Part shown: positions 27,556 through 38,599 of the stretch, in pieces
Numbering within the stretch: position 1 is the first letter of the stretch
Layout of the letters: every line of letters starts with the position of its first letter
NCBI RefSeq assembly: GCF_036346855.1
Contig: NZ_CP107841.1
Coordinates: 6,080,001-6,144,000 of the forward strand
DNA: 64,000 nt
From: Streptomyces europaeiscabiei
Lineage (GTDB): Bacteria > Actinomycetota > Actinomycetes > Streptomycetales > Streptomycetaceae
Direction of reading: 5' to 3'
Notes under the pieces: model-generated
Told to the model about the DNA's origin: nothing
Database searches by the model: none
What the model saw: the letters and a program-made list of their open reading frames with translations, nothing else
Position numbers and translations under genes: made by a program

Positions 27556-28017
27556 GTCAGGAGCAACCGTGCGAAGGACCCCGGAGTTACGCTGGGTGTC
27601 GGAGCGTATGCGAAGGGTGCCGGGAAAGGGGGCGTTCCGTGAGATGCGACGACGCAAGGGTGTTCGCCCTTAGCGGAGGGAACCGGTGCATCCGGCATGG
27701 AGTGTCAGTGCCTACGGGTAAGACATCCCTAGTGGGAGGGGGCGACACGCAGGAAAGGCCGTCTCACGTTCGCCATCGGCGTACTGATGGTGGGGGTAAC
27801 TGCCTGGCCTGCGGGAACATCGTCTCGCACCATCGGGTTGAGCAGATGTCGGCGTTCGGGCGGCAGGAGGCAGTAACTTCTGTCTCCGCGAGAGCGGAGG
27901 TGAACCGGACGGTGTCGGCAGTTGGAATGAGCGGTCCCCGCTTGCGGGACTAAGCTGCGGAAGGACAGAGAGGGGAGCGTCCCCTAACTGCCTGACCGCT
28001 CTGAGGAGCGATTAACG
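27556..28017. other. clpC upstream region
   Basis: A 462-bp non-coding stretch between divergent genes. It holds a ClgR-like operator (27768-27783), an imperfect hairpin GTCCCCGC/GCGGGAC at about 27933-27950, a TAAGCT hexamer just after it at 27952, and the clpC ribosome site GAGGAGCG. The long leader suggests several promoters. No ORF here has support. Confidence 0.55.
27768..27783. promoter_or_regulatory. Candidate ClgR operator
   Basis: GTTCGCCATCGGCGTA is a near-perfect dyad matching the ClgR consensus CGCYNANRGCG with one mismatch. ClgR is known to activate clpC1 and clpP operons in Streptomyces. It lies about 235 bp upstream of the clpC start, so the clpC promoter would lie between. 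Confidence 0.5.
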
Positions 28018-30543
<2,526 letters not shown>

Positions 30544-30574
30544 CCCGCTGCGCTCGGCCTGAGCGAGAGCGGGC

Positions 30575-30616
30575 GGGGCTGCCCCGGGACTTCGGTCCCG
30601 GGGCAGCCCCTTTTGT
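30575..30616 (+). terminator. Intrinsic terminator of clpC
   Basis: A perfect 16-bp stem (GGGGCTGCCCCGGGAC and its complement) closed by a TTCG tetraloop, followed by TTTTGT. Confidence 0.95.
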
Positions 30617-30624
30617 ATTTCCGG

Positions 30625-31678
30625 TGGTTCTTTCGGCCGTGGTTTCGGTTCTTCCGGCCGTGCCTCCGGTTCGGAGAACCGTGGCGGTCCTCTCGACGAC
30701 GGGAGCCATCGGGGGAGTTCGAGGACGTGTTCGGGTACGTCGGTGACCTCGGGCGCGAGATGAATGGTGACCCGGCGCAGGTCCCGAAGGAGGCCGGGGA
30801 GTTTCGAGACGTCTTCGGTGCCGGAGAAGTCGGCGAGCCGCAAACCGGTGATGCCCGGCAGCACCGGCGCGGCTTCCCAACCGGTTGCGCCCCGGTTGGC
30901 GCGCAATTCCGTGAGTGCGGGCATCCGGGAGATCTCCGTGAAGTCGTCGGGGACGAGCCTTTCCGGGAGCTTGGCGAGGCTGAGGTGCTTCACCGCGTGC
31001 ATACGGCTGAGGCCGGGTAGTCCGGTGAACCGCAGAGCCCCCTTGCCGAATCGTGGATAGTCCGGCGGTAGGCCCCGGGGAAGGGCTTCGTCGAGGGAAT
31101 CCGTGTGGAGCGGGAAACCCAGGTCGAGCGCGTCCAAAGTGGTGGATGCCGCGAGTGAATGCAGGGCGCCGGGCTTTCCGGACCCGGCAGACGGTCCAAT
31201 GTCGGCCAGGTGAGCGGGAGTTCCGTGGGCGGCCGCAGGTCCTTCCGATGAGGGTGCCGCCTCCGACGCACAGAAGCCTGATCCGGTCCTGCCCCGAGAG
31301 GAAGTCCAGGCCGCCGAGCACCCGGTTGTCACGCATCACGAGATTCGACGGCCCGTCCGGCTGCGGCGCCGCTCCGAGTTCGGCGGCACCGAGGTCGAGT
31401 GGGCGGTGAAATGGAGGCTTTCTTCCAGGAGAGGGCTGATGACTTCCCTGGCGTACCGCCGGGGTGGCGAACCGGTATCAGGACCAGGCGAGGGCCGGGA
31501 CGGCGGCGTCGGTGCCGATGAGGGACGCGGTCAGAAGGACACGAGCACGGCGATCCTTCACCGCCCTGTCGACCCGACCCGACCCGTCCCCGCCCCGTCG
31601 TCCACGAACGGCTTTTCTGATCAGCGGCGTCATCGCGCTCGACGACAGGCGTATGTCTATCGCTGACGCCTCCACCAT
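30625..31678 (-). pseudogene. Remnant of a NACHT/LRR-type (STAND NTPase) gene
   Basis: The segment starting at 31678 (GGAGGG site, then MVEASAIDIRLSSSAMTPLIRKAV, 66 codons to a stop) looks like the N-terminus of Streptomyces NACHT proteins. Below it, in two other frames, come LDLGAAELGAAPQP and NLVMRDNRVLGGLDFLSG, then a leucine-rich run (AVKHLSLAKLPERLVPDDF, MPALTELRANRG, ITGLRLADFSG, LLRDLRRVTIHLAPEV). The NACHT ATPase domain of several hundred residues is absent and no natural stop closes the LRR frame. It is therefore an internally deleted, frameshifted relic. The family assignment is from pattern recognition. Confidence 0.6.
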
Positions 31679-32102
31679 TCCCTCCTGGGGTCGCGTTCGG
31701 CCGGGAGGGGGTCATTTCCCCGCGTTTCGAGTGACGTGGGCCTCGTAGGCGGCGTCACACTCCACCGCTTTCCGATCCAGGGACCGGTGACATGGCGCAC
31801 AGGATGCTCACCCTGTACTAGGCGGAATAGTGGATGCCACTTGAGGGGCAAAACGGACTTTTAGGTTGGGAGGTGCGGGTTTCGGGCGGTGGGGTGCAGG
31901 TGGGGATGTGTTTGTAGGTGACTGTCAAGGAGTGCGGGGATTTATGGGTGTGTACGACGTTCGGTCGTAGGTCACACGTTTGGGGGGTTTCGAGGCGTAG
32001 GGGTACCAAGGGTTATCCCATTCGGCGGTCGCAGAGATGCGCCGGGTGGGATTCGTGTCCGTCGAGGCACAGTCCTTGTCTCCGTCCTCCGTGAGGTACT
32101 CC
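31679..32102. other. Intergenic region with G/T-skewed top strand
   Basis: No gene is supported in these 424 bp. From about 31815 to 32020 the plus strand is strongly G/T-rich and C-poor, with lower GC than the flanks. It includes a G-quadruplex motif and a small ACGAC-GTTCG-GTCGT hairpin (about 31957-31971). It forms the 5' region of the M23 peptidase gene, which has a GAGG ribosome site at about 32093. Confidence 0.55.
31868..31905 (+). promoter_or_regulatory. Potential G-quadruplex
   Basis: Five G-runs (31868-31870, 31877-31879, 31884-31886, 31891-31894, 31902-31905) are separated by loops of 4-7 nt on the coding strand, about 200 bp upstream of the M23 peptidase start. Confidence 0.55.
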
Positions 32103-32717
32103 ATGTCGCAGCGTGTTCGCACTTCCCGCACCCGTACGTCCCAGCTCCGTGTCCGCGCCGCCGTGATGGCCGTCGGGATGGGGGTCTCGGGTGTGCTGGG
32201 GGCCGGGGTCGCGGCCGCCGCCGGTGGGGCTCAGGCCTCGGGTGCCGTGCAGGCCGCGAGCACCGGCACCGTCCAGGCCGCCGCCGCCAAGAAGGCCACC
32301 TCCTGGGTCAGCCCGGTGAAGGGCTACAAGCTGAGCGCGCGGTTCGCGCAGGCCGGCAACATGTGGTCCGCCAAGCACAGCGGGCAGGACTTCGCCGTCA
32401 AGAGCGGTACGACGGTCGTCGCCGCGCACGGCGGCACCGTCGTGAAGGCCGGCGGCAACGGCGCCGGTGACGGCCCCGCGTACGGCAACGCGGTCGTCAT
32501 CAAGCACGGAAACGGCACGTTCTCGCAGTACGCCCATCTCTCGAAGGTCGGCGTGAAGGTCGGGCAGGTCGTCAAGACGGGCCAGCGCATAGCCTTCTCC
32601 GGCAACACCGGTAACTCCAGCGGGCCCCACCTGCACTTCGAGATCCGTACGACCGCCGGCTACGGCTCCGCCGTCGACCCGGTCGCCTTCCTGCGCACCA
32701 AGGGCATCACCATCTGA
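32103..32717 (+). CDS. Secreted M23-family peptidoglycan endopeptidase
   Basis: A 204-residue secreted protein: basic N-terminus (MSQRVRTSRTRTSQLRVR), hydrophobic signal (VMAVGMGVSGVLGAGVAAAA), then a LytM/M23 domain with the zinc ligands in HSGQDFAV (H, D) and SSGPHLHFEIR (HxH). It would cleave peptide cross-bridges in the cell wall. The ATG at 32103 is chosen for its GAGG site and the signal peptide; an upstream GTG would add about 20 residues. Enzymes of this type act in growth and spore germination. Confidence 0.92.
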   Translation: MSQRVRTSRTRTSQLRVRAAVMAVGMGVSGVLGAGVAAAAGGAQASGAVQAASTGTVQAAAAKKATSWVSPVKGYKLSARFAQAGNMWSAKHSGQDFAVKSGTTVVAAHGGTVVKAGGNGAGDGPAYGNAVVIKHGNGTFSQYAHLSKVGVKVGQVVKTGQRIAFSGNTGNSSGPHLHFEIRTTAGYGSAVDPVAFLRTKGITI

Positions 32718-32789
32718 GCCCTCTGGGCCGGTGGCCGAGCCGTCTGAGCCGTCCGAGCCCTCTACGGCCGTCGCGTGTGGCGTGCCGTG

Positions 32790-32978
32790 TCAGCACGGGC
32801 CGTGGTCCTGGCCCGTGCCGCACATCGGGGTGTCGCCGTAGTGGTCGATGAGGACGAGCATGACCAGGAACATCACCACTGTCACCGCCGCCGTGACGGC
32901 GAGGGCGACGACGTGGCGGCCGCGCAGGAACTCGGCGCGTTCCTCCTCGGTCATGCGGGTGTATTCGTCGGCGTCCAC
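32790..32978 (-). CDS. Small membrane protein
   Basis: 62 residues starting at GTG with a good GAGGAGG site. An acidic N-terminus (DADEYTRMTEEERAEFLRGR) precedes one membrane helix (VVALAVTAAVTVVMFLVMLVLI) and a short Cys-containing tail. It is convergent with the M23 gene. The function is unknown. Confidence 0.75.
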   Translation of the reverse strand: MDADEYTRMTEEERAEFLRGRHVVALAVTAAVTVVMFLVMLVLIDHYGDTPMCGTGQDHGPC

Positions 32979-33069
32979 GGGGGCCTCCTCGTGCGAGTGC
33001 CCGGGAGGTTCCCGAAAGCTCTGAGGTTTTACCCGGATATCGGGGCCTTCAAGAGCTTTGCGGGGGCCT

Positions 33070-33681
33070 TCAGGGGCTCTGGGTGCCGGCGTGTGCCTGT
33101 GTCACCAGATCGATCGCGACCTCCAGGACCGCCTGGCGCTTCTCCTCGGGGTCGCCTTCGACGTCCCGGAGGGCGAACATGCCGGCGTGCATGGTGAACA
33201 GGGCGCTCGTGCAGCGGACCTGGTCGGTCAGGGCGGCGTCGGGTTCCTTGATGGTGTCGACCAGGCGGATCATGCGGTCCTTGAACGACTCGCCGACGCT
33301 CAGCTCGCGTACCGTCGCCTGGTTCTCCTGCATGAAGCGGAACAAGGGGGCCACGTCGGCCAGGGCCACGCTGTAGCGACGCAGGATCTCCTGTTTGGTG
33401 TCGAGGGTGCGCGGCTGGGTGCCGGCCCATTCGATCAGCTCGTCGATCGGGCGCTGCAGATCCTGGAAGAGGCCGATGAGGATGTCTTCCTTGGTCTTGA
33501 AGTGGTAGTACAGCGCCGCCTTCGTCACATCGAGGCGTTCGGCGATCTCCCGCAGTGAGGTCTTCTCGTACCCCTGTTCGGCGAAGAGTTCGAGGGCGAC
33601 GTCCTGGATGCGCTGACGGGTGTTGCCGCGACGCTGCCGCTTCGTCGTCGCGTCCGTCGCGTCCTGCGTCGTGTCGCTCAT
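33070..33681 (-). CDS. TetR-family repressor of the adjacent MFS exporter
   Basis: A 203-residue TetR regulator: helix-turn-helix at about residues 18-65 (TRQRIQDVALELFAEQGYEKTSLREIAERLDVTKAALYYHFKTKEDIL), then a helical ligand domain. It diverges from the MFS gene over 167 bp that contain nested palindromes, so it most likely represses both genes until an exported drug binds. The ATG at 33681 gives the usual family length. Confidence 0.92.
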   Translation of the reverse strand: MSDTTQDATDATTKRQRRGNTRQRIQDVALELFAEQGYEKTSLREIAERLDVTKAALYYHFKTKEDILIGLFQDLQRPIDELIEWAGTQPRTLDTKQEILRRYSVALADVAPLFRFMQENQATVRELSVGESFKDRMIRLVDTIKEPDAALTDQVRCTSALFTMHAGMFALRDVEGDPEEKRQAVLEVAIDLVTQAHAGTQSP

Positions 33682-33743
33682 CCTCGTACTCCTCGCCGTC
33701 ACGGAAGGCCCGGGTCCGGTCAAGCCTCGGCCAAGCCCGTCGA

Positions 33744-33816
33744 ACTTACTTGACGCCCGGCTAGTTAGGGACCTAGCTTCCCTAAGTGTAGACAACTAGC
33801 CGGTCGGCAAGTAAGT
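33744..33816. promoter_or_regulatory. Nested operator between TetR and MFS genes
   Basis: Imperfect 23-bp outer arms (33744-33766 and 33794-33816, both containing ACTTACTTG and CCGGCTAGTT or complements) enclose an inner dyad TTAGGGA / TCCCTAA (33765-33771, 33779-33785). This layout suits two TetR dimers covering divergent promoters. Confidence 0.8.
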
Positions 33817-33848
33817 GCACGGAGCTCCGGGGGGAGTGGAGGACCGCG

Positions 33849-35450
33849 ATGGATGCGGAGACGAAGAACGAAGTGAGCGGTGGGGCCGAGAAGGACGGGC
33901 CCCAGCCGCGCAGTGTGCGGGTGGTGCTGCTCGCGCTCATGATCGCCATGCTGCTGGCGATGCTCGACAACATGATCATCGGCACCGCGATGCCTACGAT
34001 CGTGGGCGAGCTGGGAGGTCTGGAACACCTCTCCTGGGTCGTGACCGCGTACACGCTCGCGACCGCCGCCTCCACCCCGATCTGGGGCAAGCTCGGCGAC
34101 CTCTACGGTCGCAAGCGGGTCTTCATGACCTCGATCGTGATCTTCCTGATCGGGTCCGCGCTGAGCGGGATGGCCCAGGACATGGGCCAGCTGATCGCGT
34201 TCCGCGCGGTGCAGGGACTCGGCGCCGGCGGGCTGATGGTCGGCGTCATGGCGATCATCGGCGACCTGATACCGCCGCGGGAGCGGGGCAAGTACCAGGG
34301 GATGATGGCCGGTGTCATGGCCCTCGCCATGATCGCCGGGCCGCTGGTGGGCGGGTCCATCACCGACCACTGGGGCTGGCGCTGGTCCTTCTACATCAAC
34401 CTGCCGCTCGGGGTCGTGGCGCTGGTCGCTGTGAGCGCCGTACTGCATCTGCCGAAGCCGTCGCGGGACGGGCGGTCGGCACGGAACATCGACTACCTGG
34501 GCGCGGCCCTGCTGACCGTCGGCATCACGGCGATCGTGCTGGTCACTACGTGGGGCGGGACCGAGTACGCCTGGGGGTCGGCCGTCATCATGGAGCTGAT
34601 CGCGCTCGGGGTGGCCTCGCTGGTCGGGTTCCTGTTCGTGCAGAAGCGGGTGGCGGAGCCGGTGATACCGCTGCACATCTTCCGCAGCCGGAACTTCACG
34701 CTGATGTCCCTGATCGGGTTCTTCACCGGCTTCGTGATGTTCGGCGCGGTGCTGTTCCTGCCGCTGTACCAGCAGTCCGTGCAGGGCGCGTCCGCGACCA
34801 ACTCCGGGCTGTTGCTGCTGCCGATGCTGGGGGCGATGCTCGCGGTGTCGATGGTGGCCGGGCGGGTGACCACGGGCAGCGGCCGTTACAAGGTCTTCCC
34901 GATCGTCGGGAGCGTCCTGATGATCGTGGGGCTGTTCCTGCTGGCGCAGATGGACACCGGTACGAGCCGGGTGACGTCCGGGGTGTTCATGGCCGTGCTG
35001 GGTGCCGGTATGGGGTGTCTGATGCAGATCACCATGCTGGTCGCGCAGAACAGCGTCGAGATGAAGGACATGGGGGTCGCCTCCTCGACCACCACGCTGG
35101 CCCGGACGCTCGGGTCGTCCTTCGGCGTCGCCATCATGGGGGCGCTCTTCAACAGCCGCGTGCAGGATGTGATGGCCGAGCGGGCCGGGGCGCTGGGTTC
35201 CAAGGTGACCGAGCAGTCGGCGCAGCTCGACGCGGCGAGCCTGGCGAAGTTGCCGGAGGCCGCTCGGGAGGCGTACCAGTACGCGGTCGCGTCGGGGACG
35301 CACTCGGCGTTTCTGCTGGGGGCGGTTGTGTCCGTGGTGGCGCTGGTGGCTGCTGTGTTCGTGAAGGAGGTGCCGTTGCGGGGGGCCGGGGGGCCTTCTG
35401 CGGAGGGCTCCGCCGGTGAGGCCGCGGTTCGGGAGACGGCGGCGATCTGA
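33849..35450 (+). CDS. MFS drug exporter, DHA2 (EmrB/QacA) family
   Basis: A 533-residue proton-driven exporter with about 14 membrane helices. Motif A is GKLGDLYGRKRVF, motif B-like RAVQGLGAGGLM, and motif C-like GPLVGGSITDHWGWRWSFYINLPLG, all typical of DHA2 multidrug or antibiotic efflux. It is divergent from its TetR regulator. The substrate is unknown. The C-terminus has a short disordered tail after the last helix. Confidence 0.94.
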   Translation: MDAETKNEVSGGAEKDGPQPRSVRVVLLALMIAMLLAMLDNMIIGTAMPTIVGELGGLEHLSWVVTAYTLATAASTPIWGKLGDLYGRKRVFMTSIVIFLIGSALSGMAQDMGQLIAFRAVQGLGAGGLMVGVMAIIGDLIPPRERGKYQGMMAGVMALAMIAGPLVGGSITDHWGWRWSFYINLPLGVVALVAVSAVLHLPKPSRDGRSARNIDYLGAALLTVGITAIVLVTTWGGTEYAWGSAVIMELIALGVASLVGFLFVQKRVAEPVIPLHIFRSRNFTLMSLIGFFTGFVMFGAVLFLPLYQQSVQGASATNSGLLLLPMLGAMLAVSMVAGRVTTGSGRYKVFPIVGSVLMIVGLFLLAQMDTGTSRVTSGVFMAVLGAGMGCLMQITMLVAQNSVEMKDMGVASSTTTLARTLGSSFGVAIMGALFNSRVQDVMAERAGALGSKVTEQSAQLDAASLAKLPEAAREAYQYAVASGTHSAFLLGAVVSVVALVAAVFVKEVPLRGAGGPSAEGSAGEAAVRETAAI

Positions 35451-35536
35451 TTACGCCGTGTGCCTTTGACCCCCTGAGCGCGCGGGAGAGCTCGGGGGGT
35501 TCGGTGCGTTGGCGGGTGCGGGTGCGTCGTGGTTGC

Positions 35537-35660
35537 TCGCGCAGTTCCCCGCGCCCCTTAAAAGCAGGGGCTGCGCCCGTGCTTTTAAGGCCCGCAGGGC
35601 CGGGGTCTTTCAGGCGCGCAGGGCCGAGCATCCCCTTCAGGGGCGCGGGGAACTGCGCGA
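35537..35660. repeat. Nested palindrome after the MFS gene
   Basis: Perfect 21-bp outer arms (35537-35557, 35640-35660; core GCAGTTCCCCGCGCCCC) enclose an inner CTTAAAAGCA / TGCTTTTAAG stem (about 35556-35590). It belongs to the dispersed end-of-gene palindrome family of this window and probably ends both convergent transcripts. Confidence 0.85.
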
Positions 35661-35700
35661 CCAGCCCCCACTCGCCCGCGGATGACGCACGACCCCCGGC

Positions 35701-37086
35701 TCACATCGGCAGCATCGGATAGCTGCCCGTGCTCGTCGGGGCGTGTTCCGGGAGCCACAGCACCGCGACCGCGCCCTCGGACGGTACGTCGTCCGGGGCG
35801 CCGGGCGGGCGGACGTTGCGGAAGGTGAGGCGGGCGCCCAGCACGCGCGCCTGACCCGCGGCGATGGTGAGGCCGAGGCCGTGCCCCTGGCCGGCGCGGT
35901 CGGAGGCGCCGGTGCGGAAGCGGCGGGGGCCGTCGGCGAGCAGGTCCTCGGGGAAGCCGGGCCCATGGTCGCGCACACGGATGACGCGGCCCTCGACGGA
36001 GACCTCGATCGGCGGCTTGCCGTGCTTCGCCGCGTTGGCCAGCAGATTCAGCAGGACGCGTTCGAGGCGGCGGGGGTCCGTCGTCACCTCCGACTCGTGC
36101 ACGACCTGTACCCGCACCCCCGCGTCCTTCGCCGCCACCCGCCGGGCCACGAACTCGCCCAGCATGATGTCCTGCAGCTCGGCCCGCTCGGAGGCCCCGT
36201 CGAGGCGGGCCACCTCCAGGACGTCCTCGACGAGCGTGCGCATCGCCTGGGCCCGGTCGCGGACCAGCTCGGAGGGGCGGCCCGGCGGCAGCAGTTCCGC
36301 GGCCGTGAGCAGGCCGGTCACCGGTGTACGCAGCTCGTGGGCGATGTCCGCCGTCACCCGGCGCTCCGCCTCGATGCGCTGCCGCAGGGTGTCGGCCATG
36401 GCGTCCACGGCCCGCGCCAGCTCCGCGGTCTCGTCGCGTACGACACCGCCGATCGCGTCCTGCACCCGTACGTCGGACTCGCCCTTGGCCACCTGGTGCG
36501 CGGCGGCCGCCGCCTTGCGCAGCCGGCGGGACATCTGGCCGCCGATGAGCACACCGAGGGCCGAGCCGCCGAAGACGACCGCGATCGAGCCGATGAGCAG
36601 GGCCTGGTCGAGGTCACGCATCACCGCGGAGCTGTGGTCGGTGAAGTCGGTGTGCAGGGAGAGGACGCGCTTGTCCTTCAGCGGGACCGCCGCCCAGATG
36701 TCGGGCACCCCGTTCTCGCCCTCGGAGACGTACGTGGCCCGGCGGCCCTCCCCGACCCTGGCCAGCAGGTCCTTCGGGATGTCGGGGTCGTCGATTTTCA
36801 CCCCGAAGGCGCCGGACTTCAGCGGGCGGCCCGACTCGTACATGCGCTGGGCGACCTGGATGCGCTCGTCGGCGAGGTCGCGTGAGTTGTCGAGCATCGA
36901 CACCCGCGCCGCGTTGTGCACGACCAGGCTCAGCGCGACCGCCACCAGCGCGCCGACCAGCGCGATCGCGGCGCTCAACTGCCACCGCAGGCCGGTACGG
37001 ATGCCCGAGGCGAGCCCCGCGCCGGTCCGGCTCGGGGCGGCGCCCGGTCCCCGCTCCCGCCCCCCTCGTGTCCTCCTCATGTCCAT
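35701..37086 (-). CDS. cseC: Sensor histidine kinase CseC
   Basis: CseC senses cell-envelope stress and phosphorylates CseB. The 461-residue protein has a first membrane helix (about residues 35-60), an extracellular sensor loop, a second helix (LLIGSIAVVFGGSALGVLIGG), a HAMP segment, the phospho-acceptor His in TADIAHELRTPVTG, and a HATPase domain (LLNLLANAAKHG, VRDHGPGFPEDLL, GHGLGLTIAAGQ). ATG 37086 is 14 bp downstream of the cseB stop. It is the last gene of the sigE operon. Confidence 0.93.
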   Translation of the reverse strand: MDMRRTRGGRERGPGAAPSRTGAGLASGIRTGLRWQLSAAIALVGALVAVALSLVVHNAARVSMLDNSRDLADERIQVAQRMYESGRPLKSGAFGVKIDDPDIPKDLLARVGEGRRATYVSEGENGVPDIWAAVPLKDKRVLSLHTDFTDHSSAVMRDLDQALLIGSIAVVFGGSALGVLIGGQMSRRLRKAAAAAHQVAKGESDVRVQDAIGGVVRDETAELARAVDAMADTLRQRIEAERRVTADIAHELRTPVTGLLTAAELLPPGRPSELVRDRAQAMRTLVEDVLEVARLDGASERAELQDIMLGEFVARRVAAKDAGVRVQVVHESEVTTDPRRLERVLLNLLANAAKHGKPPIEVSVEGRVIRVRDHGPGFPEDLLADGPRRFRTGASDRAGQGHGLGLTIAAGQARVLGARLTFRNVRPPGAPDDVPSEGAVAVLWLPEHAPTSTGSYPMLPM

Positions 37087-37100
37087 GCCGCCCCGCCCGC

Positions 37101-37808
37101 TCAGGCCTTGAGCTTGTAGCCGAAGCCGCGGACCGTCTCGATGCGGTCCTGGCCGATCTTCGTGCGGAGCCGCTGGACGTGGACGTCGACGACCCGGGTG
37201 TCGCCGCCCCAGCCGTAGTCCCACACGCGTTCGAGCAGCTTGTCGCGGGAGAGGACCGTGCCGGGGGCGGACGAGAACTCGAGGAGCAGCCGCATCTCGG
37301 TCGGCGTCAGCGCCACCGGCTCCCCGGACTTCCGTACCTCCATGCCCTCGGTGTCGATCACCAGTTCGCCGAAGGTGAGGACCCCGCCGGTGCTCGCGGC
37401 CCCGGCCTCCTCGGCCCTGCCGTCGCCGCCGGTCGCGTGCCCGAAGCGGCGCAGCACCGCGCGGATCCGGGCGACCAGGACGGCACCGTCGAACGGCTTG
37501 GTCACGTAGTCGTCGGCACCCGCCTCCAGGCCCAGCACCACGTCGATGGAGTCCGCGCGCGCGGAGAGCATGATCACGGGGACGGTCGACTCGTCACGGA
37601 TGCGGCGGCACAGAGAGACCCCGTCGAGGCCCGGGACCATGACGTCGAGGAGCGCGATGTCGGGCCGGTCCGCGCGGAACGCCTCCAGCCCCGACAGCCC
37701 GTCGGGCATGGCCGTGACCGCGAAGCCGTCCCGCTCCAGTGCGAGCTGGGTGGCCTCGCGGATCACGTCGTCGTCCTCGACGAACAGGACATGGGTCTGC
37801 TCTGCCAT
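37101..37808 (-). CDS. cseB: Response regulator CseB
   Basis: An OmpR-type regulator of 235 residues. The receiver has Asp55 in IALLDVMVPG and FVEDDD; the winged-helix domain (about 140-235) has LTPTEMRLLLEFSSAPGTVLSRDKLLERVWDYGW and VVDVHVQRLRTKIG. In the known Streptomyces system, phosphorylated CseB activates the sigE promoter in response to cell-wall damage. It lies between cseA and cseC in one leftward operon. Confidence 0.95.
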   Translation of the reverse strand: MAEQTHVLFVEDDDVIREATQLALERDGFAVTAMPDGLSGLEAFRADRPDIALLDVMVPGLDGVSLCRRIRDESTVPVIMLSARADSIDVVLGLEAGADDYVTKPFDGAVLVARIRAVLRRFGHATGGDGRAEEAGAASTGGVLTFGELVIDTEGMEVRKSGEPVALTPTEMRLLLEFSSAPGTVLSRDKLLERVWDYGWGGDTRVVDVHVQRLRTKIGQDRIETVRGFGYKLKA

Positions 37809-37915
37809 CCGGTGATCTCGCTCGCTCTCGGTCGGGGTCGGTCAGGACCGGTCGGTACCGGCCAGGGTCGTTCGTGTTCGATGGCGATGGTCGGCGTCGG
37901 TGTGCGGCATCGGTC

Positions 37916-38599
37916 TCAGCTCGGCTCGGGGGTCGCCGACTCCGCGCCGCCCACCGCGCTGCTGTACTCGGTGCGCGTGCTGGAGCGCTGTACGAAGCCG
38001 TCCTTGATCCAACGGTAGGTCGTGACTTCCTCGCTGGACGGGTAGGAGGACGGGTCGCCATTCTCGTACAGCTGCCGGGTGACCAGGAGGTCGCCCCGGT
38101 CGATCTCCGCGTAGACGGGGGGCTGTTCGGAGAGGAAGACGCTCCGGTACTCCCCCTTCTCCGAGCGGTACACGTACGAGGCCACGCCGACGGCGTCCGC
38201 ACAGGTCATCACATTGACAACGAGGTCGTCGGCCGAACTCCCGGTCAGGTCCCCGTACGTCACGTCCACCGGGTACTCGTCGGCCACGCACGGCTTCAGG
38301 TCGCTCTTCACGGTCCGGCTGACCTCCGGGTCCGCGCGGACCATGCGTACGACCTCGTCGACACTCGGGTGATCGCCGTCACCGTCGGCGTCGGCGGACG
38401 CGGAGACGGACGGCGAGGCCGCGCCCGCCGCGAGGGAGTCGTTGTCCGCCGGTCCCTCGTCGCGGGCGCCGGTGCCGCCCGTGCCGCAGGCGGAGAGGGA
38501 AAGGCCGAGGGCGGTGAGCACGGCCACCGCCGTGATCACCGCCTTCGGGGAATGCCTGGCCCCTGGCCCCGGGCCGGCCGCTGTGCTCAGGCCGCGCAA
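37916..38599 (-). CDS. cseA: Lipoprotein CseA
   Basis: CseA is an extracytoplasmic lipoprotein that dampens sigE expression. The signal peptide ends in the lipobox LSAC (Cys38), followed by a Gly/Asp/Ala-rich linker and a globular domain (HPSVDEVVRMVRADPEVSRTVKSDLKPC). A TTG start at 38599, preceded by GAGGAGC, is proposed; it overlaps sigE by 13 bp. An internal GTG would shorten the n-region. 227 residues with this start. Confidence 0.85.
   Translation of the reverse strand: MRGLSTAAGPGPGARHSPKAVITAVAVLTALGLSLSACGTGGTGARDEGPADNDSLAAGAASPSVSASADADGDGDHPSVDEVVRMVRADPEVSRTVKSDLKPCVADEYPVDVTYGDLTGSSADDLVVNVMTCADAVGVASYVYRSEKGEYRSVFLSEQPPVYAEIDRGDLLVTRQLYENGDPSSYPSSEEVTTYRWIKDGFVQRSSTRTEYSSAVGGAESATPEPS

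Noticed and set aside
27639..27953. 104-residue plus-strand ORF upstream of clpC
   Set aside because: It has no ribosome site or recognisable domain and overlaps the probable clpC regulatory region.
31700..32102. ydaO-type c-di-AMP riboswitch before the M23 peptidase
   Set aside because: Such riboswitches precede some Streptomyces wall hydrolases, but I could not find the conserved ydaO core motifs here.
32790..35450. Biosynthetic gene cluster around the MFS exporter
   Set aside because: No biosynthetic enzymes are present; it is a stand-alone TetR/exporter pair.
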